A stretch of 64,000 nt of DNA from Marsupella aquatica. Taxonomy: Eukaryota > Marchantiophyta. Positions 24,500-36,088 of this stretch are shown here, piece by piece. Position 1 is the stretch's first letter. Every line of letters begins with the position of its first letter. Where the stretch lies: contig OZ316897.1 of the NCBI GenBank assembly GCA_973895155.1, positions 11,594,001 to 11,658,000 of the forward strand, given 5' to 3'. The position numbers and the translations under genes are program-made. The notes below the pieces were generated by a model. It ran no database searches, was not told the DNA's origin, and was given only the letters and a program-made list of their open reading frames with translations.

Positions 24500-26600
24500 G
24501 GCCAACGTTAAGGGCATGCCTATCACAAACAGGCCAGAAATGTTTTGGCACAGACAATAGACAAGGCCAAAAATGTTTTGGCAGACAATAGTGTGAGTGT
24601 ACCTTCTTTGCACATTCCATAAAGTTATGACTTGTTGACCACTAATCCTGTCTCTAATCTTGGAGGGCATTAACTTGACGTAGATTTAACTCACCGTGTT
24701 ATGACCATGGTATTTAGAATACAAAATGGTTGGGACCCTAGTGAAGAGAGGAACTGCTCTTAAGTAGTAGTGCGCTCAAATCAAACTTGTCTGCCCACTA
24801 GGTGGCAAGAGTTACATGTGTTATGTATCAGGTGGATCATAAATAGTTCAACATGGTGCACCAAATGCCCATTAGCAAGGGATGGTGCAAATACCTTGAG
24901 TGATCCAATTAACTACTACATGTATATTACACTCAGCCTTGCAAAAGTGCATGATTCTTCGAGTCAGGCCTTGTCATGCACTTAGCCTTATCTTGCACTT
25001 ATGAAAGGAAATGCAAAACCAAGACGTCTTGCATTTATACACAACAGACATCCTACAAGTGGAAGCTCAAAAGACCTTTTGCTGTTCTGAATATTTTTGG
25101 TGCAAGTGTAGATATGTGCTATAAGTGCAAGCACAAAAGACTTTGCACTTATAGATATTTTGTATTGTAGAGACACTGTACAAAGGCTTTGCACTCTGTG
25201 TTGTATGTTCCGTGTGTCCCTGCCTACAGGATAACTGGTACTGCAGCATATTTGATAAATTAGTGCAAGAGTGTACTTTATGTAAACATAGACCACACTT
25301 ATCAATAAAGCCATCTCGTATTCGTCATGTAAGTTCCTATCAGGAGGAAACTTTGCATGAATTTATAGTCATGCAAAATTTACTCCTAAATATGTATTCA
25401 AAATTCCTCCTAAATAACACTTATTTTAAAGATGTGTACTTGCTCAAAAGATGTTGTTCAGTGAAATATGTTGTTGTGCAAAAGATGTAATTTACTAAAA
25501 GATATTGGTTGGCAAAAGATATCAGTGCGTAATAAATGATGTTGTGCTAAAGATGTAGTTGAGAAAAAATATCATGGTGCAAAAGATGTATTGAGTAAAA
25601 GTTACATTTGTTAAAAATCTCATTGCATAAAAATGTCATCGAGTTAAACATGTCATGACACAAAACAGAGGCAACAACAACAATCAAAGTACAACAAAGT
25701 GAGAATGGTTGTTCTCTTTGTTTTTTTTCATTTTTTTCCTTTCAAACCTTGCCCGCCCCTTATTTTTCACTATTTTCACTCTTTTTTCTCTCATTAATTA
25801 CATTGTGTACTACTTTATTGACTATGTAATATGCAATGAAACTCATGTCATCATTATTTAGGACTATCACTCATATCTTATAGAGTATATAGCACTTCAT
25901 TTGAATGGATGGTCAAAGCAGGAGCACTTCCTGCGCATCGATGGTATAGCATGGATAGTAGAGGGAAGTCGGCTTCCTATGCATGATGGTAAGGGGAAGT
26001 CTTGATCTTCCCAGTCTTTTTCCTTCTTGCTTGGAAAAATGCGCATTCATTTTTTTCATTCACACCAAATAGAATTCAATTTTTGGTTTATTCCTTCTAC
26101 TTTCTCTAGTTTCTTTTTTTTCACTCAAAAAGCCCTGCCAAATTTCAAAGACCACCACAATAGAAAAGGTGCAACCCTGTATTATAGTTTTTGATTCTAT
26201 CACGTACTATAAATCTTTTGGGCCAGAATTAATCCCTGAATATATAATCCTTGAATATATAATAGTGGGACTCAAATATGAGCCTGGGCCAACTTTTTGG
26301 CCATCCGTGTTAGGTTTGGGGGGGTGTGGCTAAAACATGTGCGACACCCACTCTGCCTGGACTACTCACAAATATGACACGCCAGCTCACAAATGTGACA
26401 TGACTGCAGGTTGTGGCCGCTAATTTGGGCCCTACAGTAATAGTACCACTTTTGTGGGCCCCCACTCCTGCCACCGAAAATAGAAGCTAAGTTATGACCG
26501 TTGATATTAAAAATGAACGACCAGGATTTACTCTCGAACGTTTGCTTTTAAAAATGCGACACGAATGAACTGGGGTTAGGGCCTGCTCTTCTGGGGCCCC
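24500..26600. other. Gene-free AT-rich region with inverted minisatellite relics
   Basis: I saw no coding sequence. At about 25430-25640 the motif 'gtgcaaaagatgt' and variants are repeated; this is the reverse complement of the CATCTTTTGTGCAAC motif of the 16-18 kb array. Near 26245-26275 'ccttgaatatataat' is tandemly duplicated. The segment may be a decayed Helitron-like copy in the opposite orientation. Confidence 0.4.
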
Positions 26601-27364
26601 CCTAATAACAAATTAATTAAGTGCAGCTATGGAGAAACTGAGATTGAGATGACGGTTTTTACGAAGTTTGACATTTTCGAGAGGAGTGTGGAATTGGAGG
26701 GGGCAAAGGAGAGAGAGGACACAGCACACACGCAATGTTGAGATCGGTGGGAGAGAGCTCCAGTAGTCATCTCCTCCTGTGATTGGACTTGACTCGAGGT
26801 TTCAGTGGCGCAAGCAACGCCAATTCAAGCATGTCTGCACCGCAAGACTGAGCAAAAACTCTGGAGTCTGGAGTCTGGAGTGGCTGCTGAGGCCAGAGTC
26901 CATAGTGGCACAGGCTGGCTTCTGCAGCTCTGCTCTGGTGACGACCATCTCTTGGGATTCTCTGCGCTTTTTGGTGCAGATTTTGAGCTGGAAAGGAGGT
27001 GGACACTGGTGCAGAACGGTCTTCTTTGAAGAGTGGCTAGCTGGTGAGTTGTGCAGACTATCGATTGTTTGTTGATTGCTGCTGCCTTTGAGCTTCGAAG
27101 GGGCCACCACCACCAGGCAACGGGGAAAATCGAGGTGGGTGGAAGCCATTTTGCCGATAGTTGGAGCTGGGGTCAGTGGCAGGGATTCCGTCGCAGGAGA
27201 GGTTCTCTCATCAAGCGGAAAGAAGAACTGGTGGGGATTGGGAATCAAGAGCTCGGATTGGACGCAAAGTGGGAGGAATTCAGATTCGGAAAGACTAGCT
27301 GGTGGCCTGTTGCGTTCGAATAGGATAGAAAGGGATTTCCTACAGGAGGGAAAGGGAAGGGAAG
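26601..27364 (+). promoter_or_regulatory. Presumed promoter and 5' leader of RALF gene
   Basis: GC content rises and stop-free stretches occur on both strands without domains. This fits a long leader upstream of the RALF start codon. No core promoter element was identified with confidence. Confidence 0.3.
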
Positions 27365-27790
27365 ATGGGACGGTCTGGGATGCAAAGATGTGCCGGGTTC
27401 GTGGTGGTGCTGTCACTTTCAATGTTGGTGTTCTTCAATCAGCACTCTGCCGCCTTCGACTGGACATCAACGTCGTCATCTTCAGCCTCTCTTTCCATGG
27501 CCGCCGGCTCCAACTCCTACGGCATGGAGGGTCTGCATCAAGGTAACATGGTAGTGGGTGAGGAGACGAAGAGGAGACGGCTACAGCAGGTGACCCCTGC
27601 ACCTGCTCCAGGACCTTCAGCTGCTGGCAGCGGGCAGTACATCGGTTATGGTGTGCTAACAGCAGGTTATATCCCCTGCCCGCCTCAGACCGGGCGGTCC
27701 TACTACACTTCGTCTTGCCAGTCTGCCTCTGGACCAGTCAACCCTTACACTAGAGGCTGCAGCACCATCACCTTGTGTGCAAGGGGTTAA
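27365..27790 (+). CDS. RALF: RALF peptide precursor
   Basis: Secreted signalling peptide of the Rapid ALkalinization Factor family; family members bind FERONIA-type receptor kinases with LLG co-receptors and LRX wall proteins. The single exon encodes 141 aa. A hydrophobic signal peptide spans about residues 1-30 (FVVVLSLSMLVFF). A subtilase (S1P)-type cleavage motif RRRL is at 70-73. The RALF region is 92-141: YIGY in place of the usual YISY, the NPYTRGC motif, and four cysteines (105, 118, 132, 138). The ATG at 27365 precedes a second in-frame ATG (residue 6); either would leave the signal peptide. The Ser-to-Gly change in the YISY receptor-binding motif and the long Pro/Ala-rich segment before it are unusual. 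The family call rests on the motifs and cysteine pattern. Confidence 0.92.
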   Translation: MGRSGMQRCAGFVVVLSLSMLVFFNQHSAAFDWTSTSSSSASLSMAAGSNSYGMEGLHQGNMVVGEETKRRRLQQVTPAPAPGPSAAGSGQYIGYGVLTAGYIPCPPQTGRSYYTSSCQSASGPVNPYTRGCSTITLCARG

Positions 27791-30700
27791 GGGTTCACAA
27801 CTAGTTTGTAGTGTATGAGGTATGGATGCAGCTTCTTCTTCTCTATGATGCTGCAAACTCGTGAATCATCAGCATGATCGTTGGGCTGCGTGTGTGCCTC
27901 GAAGCTCTCCTTCGCTCTGGTTGTGGTTGGATTGGTGAGATACATGATGTCCCATGAGCTTGTAGGTGCTGAGCGACAGCTAAGTCGCTATGCTTTATGA
28001 TCATATTTATGAAATCATATTCATCGATCGATGGATATGCAGTAACGAAAGACTTGCTCCTGTTTATAGTATCCCATTGTTTGTGAGGTTATCTAGATTC
28101 GTTACCCTTGTTGTAGGATTAGTTCTTTGAAGGAAAAGCTACTGTACTCAAATGTTGTGAACGAAGATGAATGACGATCGTGCCAACAATTTATTCAAGT
28201 TCAGTGAGGATAAGATGAAAATTCCTTGTGAAATTATGGTGGGTTGTGGAGCACGGCTTTGGCTTCTGCTATTAGAGAGTCATCGGTGCCATAGTGTACC
28301 ATCGGGCCTGTATGTTGATAATGTTTGCATACTTAGCCTTAGCTGTTGTTGAAGATGACTCCCGAAAGGGGACACCAGCTAAGGTCCTTCTCAATCTCTA
28401 AGCAATACTTTGATGTACGAATGAAACGGGTCATCTTATAAATTTATAACTTTAGAGGTCTAAGGTTCTATTCGTTTGGATGTGCGTCAATGAGAGTGCC
28501 TACTGAGGTTGAAGGGTTCGAAAATTTGTGTTGAACAGTTGTTGGTTTCCAGGTGAGTCCCCATGTACCAGTTTGCCTTCAAAACTGCACTCAGGGTGGC
28601 TTTACAAGATAATGGGGGCCCACTGCTTCGTTTAATTTTTCTGAGATGAAATCTGGGCCTCATAATGAATGAAAACGGCTGCAGTTGGCTTTACAGAAAA
28701 TTAGGGCCATTCAGGGATGGTGTCTACGGATCCTACATGGCAAGTAGTGGACCCAAGGTGGCTCAAACATTTCAACTTTCTCTCCTTCATTCAAAGGATT
28801 TGCATGTACTGAAGTTCATTTCGAAACAATTTTTGTCTGGAGTCTGTCTTTAGAACAAGGCCCTCCAGTTTGCTTTGGTGAAAAAAACTCACCAGTGCCC
28901 CAGTCTTGAGAACCCACTGAGTAAAGGTCTTTAGTGAGCTCTTCATCAGATTATAAGTCTTTTGGTGGGCTTTTGTAGAGTCTGCTCTCGGTTTAATTCC
29001 TCGTGGGATTTTCTGAACCACGTTGTCTCACATCTCTCTGTCACTGTTCTCTTTTCGAGTATTTGGAACCTCTTCCACATTTAGTTTTTGCAAAGAATCC
29101 TCCTTTTCGTGTGTAGTTTCCTGTATCGAGTTCTCTTTCGAGGGTTTCAATACCCAGACTCTTTGGCTACTGTCTCGTGAGTATTCTTCACGGGGAAAAT
29201 TGACGACAGGCTCATTGGTTTTCGTGAAGTTGATGATTGTCACAGACCTGTCGACGGGCCCCTCTAGTGATGGAACACCTGACATTCATGAACGAGAAAG
29301 AAACCTATCAGATAGAGACAACTAAGCGAGAATGACAGAAAGTTCAAAGTAGGAGGATACGGGGCCATGATAATGAACTTCTCCTTTGAATATGTATTTT
29401 ATTACCGTTATGTACTGTTGACGATCTTCTGCTCACGTCATCAGTTCGCTGGTACTGTAGAGTAGGGCAGTGGCTGTCGCGTACTCGCGTGAAACCTCTT
29501 TGCATGGATGTCGCGGTGTGGTGCTTTAGTACGTGTTTCGTAGCTAGCTCGAAAAGCTGTAGTACATGAATAACTGAACTGCCGGGAATGACTGTTCACA
29601 TACACTTTATCTTCGCTGCGAGTAAACGGTGATGTCGTCCACTTTCCGGGCGAGCACTTAGTGTCATGAATGTGTGATCCGGCCCTTGCACAAGTGCAGT
29701 GCAGTGCAGTGGACATTTGGGACGGCTTGAAAGCTTCAATCTTAAGTAGTCTAAAATTTGTGGGACGGAAGTGGACCTTACTATCTCACAAATACACATT
29801 ACAGCGGTCTTCAAATGACAGGCAGATTTTGGCAATACATATTTTTTTAGGCGAAAAACGGATTTCGCATCAGGGATTATCGGAATGAGAAACATATTCT
29901 CGATTTCACATGCTACAGATCCACAGTTCTATGTAGAGGACAAGTCGATGACCAAAACCGACAGCACAGGTAGCAGTGACTCTGTGTGTTTGGATTTGGC
30001 ATGATCAAGACTTCAATCATGGAACTGAGATGGTCATTGCTAAAATAGTGTGCCTCGCGAGACAATGTGTGGACCGATTCCTTCTACTTAATGCCCCAAA
30101 TCTGGTACACCTGTCTGATGAAACCTTCTGTCCTGGTTGACCGATTTCACTGCGATCATGAATTCACATTTGGTTCTAGAGAATGATTAACCGGACTGAA
30201 GGTACCGACCATGCCACAAAGCCCGTTAATTTTTTTGAGGTTTGGTCGCATTTTCTTTCTGTAACGGTACTCGTATCGACCTACGGGAGTATCATTATCT
30301 TTTGGACTGGATCAATTGGACCCTCAAGGCCCCATCTACTGTAGTTTCCTTGGTGTCCAGATCTTTGGAAATGTTGCAGTCATTGAAAATCTGAGGGTAG
30401 GAGGGAGTATGAGTGGGAGGTATTATTTTTGAGGGTGGGGCCAAGTCGGGTTGGGAGGAAAGATGAATTTGACATTGGGAGGTATAATAGGTCGAGGTGT
30501 GTCTACTTTGTTACATCATCCCGGATTTAAGGAGTACTATTGGATTGGGAGGTTCTCAAACGGTAAAGGAAACATTCAGGCTAAGGGACTCCAAGCAAGA
30601 ACATTGCGCTATTGGTGGCGGTGTTCGTGAGCTGTTTTAGCCTTGATCACTTGATCTTTCCTAGAAGAGTACAAGAAAACTTTTCTAGTTTGCACCAATA

Positions 30701-31149
30701 AACTCTATGAAAAGCCCGATGAAAAGCACTGACAACTACTATCGTCAGAAGCCTGGAGAGCAGATTTGCACGGAAGTTCAAGTGTACATATATATATAGT
30801 GCTTATTTCGCACCTTTCTCATTCTTTTTCCTCCGGTTCTAAAGTGTAGAATCCTCTCTCTCGGAACACAACGTGCAATATATATCTAGCTGAGAGAATG
30901 AGCAACGAGGGGTTTGTCTTTCCAGCGGATGACGTTTCACCGATCATCGTTGTTTACGCATTTGCGAATTGGAAAGCCAGAGGATGGAATTGTCTTCCAG
31001 CAGACTTGTTATCTTATCGAAATTGATGCCTGTTCATTCCGAGCACTACCGTAACTTGTCTCACGGCGCTTCGCACTGAATTTCAAGCGCCTCCAAGCGG
31101 AATACATGCCACCGTCCATTCCGAGCTTTGAGGCTGTTTGTATACTTAA
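27791..31149. other. Intergenic, no gene recognised
   Basis: The first part is the RALF 3' UTR and flank. Short open frames (for example 29023-29325) show no domain or codon signature. No repeats of note were seen apart from 'agtgcagtgcagtgcagtgg' at 29695. Confidence 0.45.
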
Positions 31150-31495
31150 TTGCAGAGTTGCAGTTGTATTTGAATTTCAAGCGCTTCGACGTTGGAATGG
31201 AGTTCGGGAGCTATTAGAAGCCGGACAACCCCGCGGACAACATTCTCCTTAGGCATTCTCCTCACAGTATTCTCGTGGACCTCAGTACTAATGGACTGAA
31301 GTAGGATTCCGAGCTGTGGCTGTTTATTTCTATCCTTGTATCCTTGTATCCTTGCAGAGTTGCAGTTGTATCTAATTTCAAAGCGCTTAGCTTGAGGTTG
31401 CAGAGGAGTTCGCGAGTAGGAGGCCGGATCGGACAACATTCTCGTCACAGTATTCTCGTGGACCTCATTACTAAAGGACTGAAGTAGCGGCACTT
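31150..31495. repeat. 202-bp tandem duplication upstream of MYND gene
   Basis: TTGCAGAGTTGCAGTTGTAT begins at 31150 and 31352. In both copies it is followed by 'aatttcaaNgcgctt', 'gacaacattctc', 'cacagtattctcgtggacc' and 'ggactgaagtag'. It ends about 200 bp before the MYND start codon, so it may lie in that promoter. Confidence 0.8.
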
Positions 31496-31700
31496 CAGGG
31501 CAGCTCAGTTCATTCCAATTTACCAGTCTCTTCTGTTTACGTTTAAATCATTGCAAAACTGTGAGAAAACTCCAAGAACCCATAGAGCAGCGTCACGAAC
31601 TAACCTCCGGAATATCGATGCAGATAAGTGTAATTTTCGGACTTCAACTTTTCAGCTCTTTGCCTGTATCTTCGATTTCAGTCGACAATTCGAGGTCGTC

Positions 31701-32384
31701 ATGTCGTCTAAGACCTGTTCGTCCGACTCCTGCAACAATCCTGGTGGACGTGTTTGCGCGGGCTGCAGAACAACACCATACTGCAGCAAAGACTGCCAGG
31801 AAGCTCACTGGAGAACGCACAGGCTGGCTTGTCCTGCCGCTCAGAAGTACAATTGCTACCTCATACACGCTCCGCCAAACGGCGAAGTTGGCATTGTCTA
31901 CACGCACATTGAGCCGTTCCATCTAGAGGCATGCGGTAGGGAGGCAACAAAAGTTCCCGCAGAAGTTCAGGAACTGAAGGGCAGGCTTGGTTGGAGGATG
32001 CCGTTAGAGGCAGGCAGATTTCATGACCACCGTGGTAGCGTTGAGTGGTACTATTGGGTGTACGCAGATGCCGGAGCGAGAGCAGCCGGGAAGCCGTTGA
32101 ACGTGCTCTCGAAGAGGCTCTGCTATTGGGAGCTTCATGGTGATTTGGCGGTGGTTCGATCGAGGTCGTCGGACGAGACCACTCCAGAGCTGTTCAGCAC
32201 CGTTTCGCTCGCAAAGACAATTCAGTTCTACGAGACTGAAAGCTGCCAGGAAATCAATAATCTAAGAGACCAGAGTAGGATGGGCAGGACGACGGGATTG
32301 TGTCTGTCAATAGTGCCAGTCTACTTCAATTACACACCTACACGAAAAACTCCAGTACGTGGTAGACGACGACTTAGACGATGA
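31701..32384 (+). CDS. MYND zinc-finger protein
   Basis: Single exon, 227 aa. Residues 6-44 are a MYND-type zinc finger with all eight ligands: C6, C11, C19, C22, C28, C32, H40, C44 (CAGC, YCSKDCQEAHW). The first pair is spaced C-x4-C rather than the usual C-x2-C. MYND fingers bind two zinc ions and usually mediate protein-protein contacts. The remaining 180 residues match no domain I know; the C terminus is very basic (TPVRGRRRLRR). The ATG at 31701 is the first in frame; the frame is open about 150 nt further upstream without ATG. Function cannot be assigned beyond the finger. Confidence 0.82.
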   Translation: MSSKTCSSDSCNNPGGRVCAGCRTTPYCSKDCQEAHWRTHRLACPAAQKYNCYLIHAPPNGEVGIVYTHIEPFHLEACGREATKVPAEVQELKGRLGWRMPLEAGRFHDHRGSVEWYYWVYADAGARAAGKPLNVLSKRLCYWELHGDLAVVRSRSSDETTPELFSTVSLAKTIQFYETESCQEINNLRDQSRMGRTTGLCLSIVPVYFNYTPTRKTPVRGRRRLRR

Positions 32385-32389
32385 AGGTC

Positions 32390-32884
32390 GATGGAATTGT
32401 GCCTTGCCGACTGTCAGATAATTATCTCGTCGACTACTGTACGTAGCCATTTAAGCTTCTGCCTCTGGAAATCAAACATATTCAAGAGCGGTGGTACGTG
32501 CAGTTGACATTGATAGTGCACATTGGCTTGTCGATCAGAGGAGATAGATAACTCTTGAATCCGGATGATCGAACTACAGCTCCACTAATCTTATCTTCCA
32601 GAAGACAATGTTACAAATGTCGCTAGATTCAATTCAATCTCTATTTGGTCGAAGCACGTACAGGATATATATTGAGCAACCTTGCCGTGATGAACATAAC
32701 TGTACAAAATTGTACTAGCGAGATGTGGCATATTTGGGGGAATTGGTGCTACATTTAGAACCAGGACAGAGCGAGCTATATCCTCTCCTTAAATCCTGTT
32801 ACAATTTAATGGATTGCTACCCAAGAACCTCCTCGAATACTATATGATGACATGTGAAATGGTTGCCTCAAAACTACCCCAAAT
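32390..32884. other. MYND 3' flank, no feature seen
   Basis: This is presumably 3' UTR and intergenic sequence up to the boundary of the copia LTR. Confidence 0.4.
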
Positions 32885-33214
32885 TGTAACGGGATGTATG
32901 TGCAAAACATTAACTGGTAGAGAACGAGTCGAGACAGTGGATGCTTGAATGCTTAGAATTGATTGATTGAGAGAATGAGTGAATGCCGATAAAATATTCC
33001 CACTTTTAATGGAGGAAAGAAAGGCTAAGCTAGGAATGTGAAGTTACAAATCAGTCTTCAAATATGAAACCACACCAGAAGAAATCTAATGGACAGGAAT
33101 TGTCCCTACAATAATGGTTAGTCTAATCTGTCTGGATAGATTGATCACTGTGAGAATTACAAAGGACAACCAGCTAGCACACACTCTGACTAGTAAATCT
33201 ATAGTAATCTAACA
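32885..33214 (-). mobile_element. Ty1/copia 3' LTR (probable)
   Basis: On the minus strand a purine tract (GAGTGGGAA) just after RNase H-derived sequence is followed by TGTTAGATTAC, a typical copia LTR start (33214). A candidate end CCGTTACA lies at 32885, giving a 330-bp LTR. The far end is the less certain one. No second copy of the LTR was found in the window. Confidence 0.55.
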
Positions 33215-33420
33215 TTCCCACTCAGGAAAATTAATAGCCTTGATAATCAAGACAAATAAACCTAGAGATAGAGTGTTGTGAAGAGGTCCTTTCTGAATAC
33301 CCTCAGTAACATAAACATAAACCATCTTCAAGTTAATTTGCCGCTGGCCACGTGGTCTTTTGATAATATGAGACTGAATGTCAATGTGTTTAATCCAGTC
33401 ATGACGTTAATTGGAGCTGA

Positions 33421-33862
33421 CTAAAATGATAGAGCTTTGCTTGGTTGTCACAGGCAAGCTCAGTAATTTTCTGTGCTAAACAAATTTCTTAAAGTAGTAT
33501 TCTTAACGAGATTGATTCACTACTAGCTTTGGTCATAGCTATGTACTCTGCTGACTAAAGTGATAGAACTTTGCTTGGTTGTCACAGGAAAAAGAGCTAA
33601 CTAAAATGATAGAGCTTTGCTTGGTTGTCACAGGAAAGCTCAGTAATTTTCTGTGCTAAACAAATTTCTTAAAGTAGTCTTCTTAACGAGATTGATTCAC
33701 TACTAGCTTTGGTCATAGCTATGTACTCTGCTGACTAAAGTGATAGAACTTTGCTTGGTTGTCACAGGAAAGAGAGCTAACTAAAATGATAGAGCTTTGC
33801 TTGGTTGTCACAGGAAAGCTCAGTAATTTTCTGTGCTAAACCAATTTCTTCAAGTAGTCTTC
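33421..33862. repeat. 180-bp tandem repeat within copia RNase H
   Basis: CTAAAATGATAGAGCTTTGC begins at 33421, 33601 and 33781, exactly 180 bp apart. The copies are nearly identical. Each unit also contains a second diverged copy of the TTGCTTGGTTGTCACAGG segment. The third unit is cut by the MITE insertion at 33863. Confidence 0.95.
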
Positions 33863-34075
33863 TTAAACCACACCCGCCCCTATAAAGGGCTACGGGTAAC
33901 CCGTAGCTCTCATTCTCAAGAGTACAAATTCAGCAATGGGCTTTGAGCTCCACAAAAGGTGCTGACTGCAAAAGTTTTTTTTGGCAAGTACTCCACAAAA
34001 GGTGCTAGTGTTCCACCTTTTATGGTGAGTAATGAGCCATGGAATGAGGCTTTTATAGTGGCAGGTGTGGTTTAA
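33863..34075. mobile_element. 205-bp MITE flanked by TTAA
   Basis: Element 33867-34071 has terminal inverted repeats of about 23 bp (ACCACACCCGCCCCTATAAA on the left; 20 of 23 match on the right). It is flanked by TTAA at 33863-33866 and 34072-34075. It interrupts the copia repeat unit, whose intact copies read CTTCTTAACGAG at this site. The duplication could be TTAA (piggyBac-like) or the TA inside it (Tc1/mariner-like). Confidence 0.8.
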
Positions 34076-34233
34076 AGAGCCACTAGCCATGACAAAAACA
34101 TTGTTCCACACATTTCACTGTTTTTTGTATTTTTCCTGAAATTGAGGAGCAAAACCTCATGGTAGAGGAGAGGAATGGGAAAAAGGGAGACATCTTGGAC
34201 ACTCCTCCTTTTATATGGCCAGTGGTGGTTTAA
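34076..34233. mobile_element. Second MITE, sharing the TTAA
   Basis: Immediately adjoining segment 34076-34229 with weaker inverted ends (left AGAGCCACTAGCCAT, right ACCACCACTGGCCAT, about 11 of 15) and a further TTAA at 34230-34233. Copia sequence resumes right after. It may be a second element inserted at the TTAA of the first, or the other half of one composite element. Confidence 0.6.
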
Positions 34234-34440
34234 GGAGATTGATTCAGTACTAGCTTTGGTCATAGCTATGTACTCAGCCTCTCTGCTAACAGACCAACTG
34301 ATTTTTGTTTCCAACTAGCGCATGCAGCTAACTTCTCCTCCATCTAGAAGAAAGCCTAATACACTGGTGAGCTTACTCAAGTCACATTTGTCACTTAGGC
34401 AGCGTCAGAATATCCTTCCAAATGAAATGGAGTAGACGAA

Positions 34441-36088
34441 CACTGGTAAGTACTGGTGAAAATAAATACTGGAGAAAATAGTTCTGGGGACCCTAGAGGT
34501 GCTGAAAAATATGAGGGTTGTACACACAGGAAAACTTTTGGCTTTTGCATGGGTGTATTATTGGGTGTTTTAAACCAATATTAGTCGCGATAGTGCAAAA
34601 CCTCCGGTTGGACTAATTACACTCTAATAAAGTGCAAAACAAAGCTATTGTGCAAAATACAAGTGTAAAATGTTGGAGTGCACAATAATCCCTATATTAA
34701 TACACCTTGAGATATAAGTGAAAGGGAGAATGCACTGTAAGCTAGTTGAGTGCAATCCAAGAAATTCACTTGATGTTTCAGAGTGAAGATGCAATCCGGC
34801 CTGACCATACAATTTTCAAAGATAGACATACAATTGAAGCCCATAGATGAGTGATAAAATTACAGTACCTAGAATTCAACGTGTGGAGTTAAAAATGCAC
34901 CTAATATAGGTACAGGTTTCACGATATTAATTTAATCCTTACCAGATGTACATCTAATGTTAATTGAAGGTTGAAACTGTCTGGTTCTCCTTACTTAGTT
35001 GATCTGCATACTAACTTGGGAACACAAAATTACATTGCAATATTAGTACCAGCACCATCAAATTAGCAAAGATTCTAGGACAAAACTGAACAGAGAACAT
35101 ATAATTCATCGTCTCATCAACATTACTCTGAAGTATATGTCACGGCCTACAAGGAAAATGACATTCATTAGTTTTCTCAAAGTAACGTTATGTTACTAAG
35201 CAGCCCTAAAGGTCTAGGAAGTGTATGAAAGGTCCTTGAAATGGTGACAGTTAAAGGCTGACAGTTAAATTAATTTGATTGTTACCTAACGAGAAGGTGA
35301 GATCCTTCCAGGGTGTAAGTGGGGGGTCCGCTCATAAGCACTGCCAAGTCCTTTGCAATCCCATATTTACTCACCATGTAAGCTTTGTGTGTCTCATCCC
35401 AATGTGTTTCAACAGGAAGGATTCTGAACTCTGTATGCTTCTCGCAATAGTTCTAACTTCAAGAGCAACTTTCCACGCATATATGTGAATGGCTCTGAAG
35501 AGTTGTCAGCTTCTTGTAGACCTGCAAAGAGATTAATTTGTCAACATGCAACTAACTAAGGTCAAAATTAACATCCGTCAGCCCAAATTCAAGAAGCCCC
35601 TTTATATGATCTAAGCAAGTATGACAAGCAAAGAGTTGCTTTGTAATTAATTTGTTTCAAGACTAGATTTTACTGGCAAACATATGTTGAGTGCTCCGTC
35701 AACTGTAATTCTCCACCAAGTCCCTCACCACCTTAATTTTTCCATGTTTCTAAATGGGTCGAGCCGATGTGTCGAGAACATTGGGGTTCCTCCTGCTCAA
35801 AGAATGTGGACCAAAATTAATCTCAACTCTAGCTTCACTAACCTAGAAAATAGATTCTCATGCAACCGACACAAGTTATATCATCAATAAGGTACTTCAG
35901 CAATTCATTAATCCCCATGCTAAAGCTAGGGCAAGTTTGAAGGGCTTGTAAGAAATAGACTCAGACCTGACCACCACTCCAACCACTCAAAATGAGAATG
36001 CTTTCACCAGGTCTTAAATTAACACTTCAAAAACACTTGCAAGGCTAACATGCAGGTATCCAAGTCCATTACAATTGATTTCGAGGTT
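34441..36088. other. No recognised feature
   Basis: AT-rich intergenic sequence on the upstream (minus-strand) side of the copia remnant. Short open frames show no retroelement or gene motif. Confidence 0.4.

Larger units (their letters stand above)
33215..34440 (-). pseudogene. Ty1/copia RNase H and C-terminal pol remnant
   Basis: Read on the minus strand in shifting frames, this shows copia RNase H features: a GYSDA-like segment (about 34410), LDGGEVSC, then ISWSVSREAEYIAMTKAS (34230-34310), DNQAK, HIDIQSHIIK and a final stretch before the LTR. These match the order at the C terminus of copia polyproteins. Frameshifts, stop codons, a tandem triplication and MITE insertions show it is dead. 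Confidence 0.75.

Noticed and set aside
26802-27422. 206-codon minus-strand frame upstream of and overlapping RALF
   Set aside because: No recognisable domain, and it overlaps the convincing RALF start; GC-rich leader sequence often leaves open frames.
31551-31700. N-terminal extension of the MYND protein
   Set aside because: Opens with TTG, no ATG, and no conserved character; 31701 is the first ATG.
31644-31922. Antisense frame opposite the MYND gene
   Set aside because: Shadow of the coding strand, no domain.
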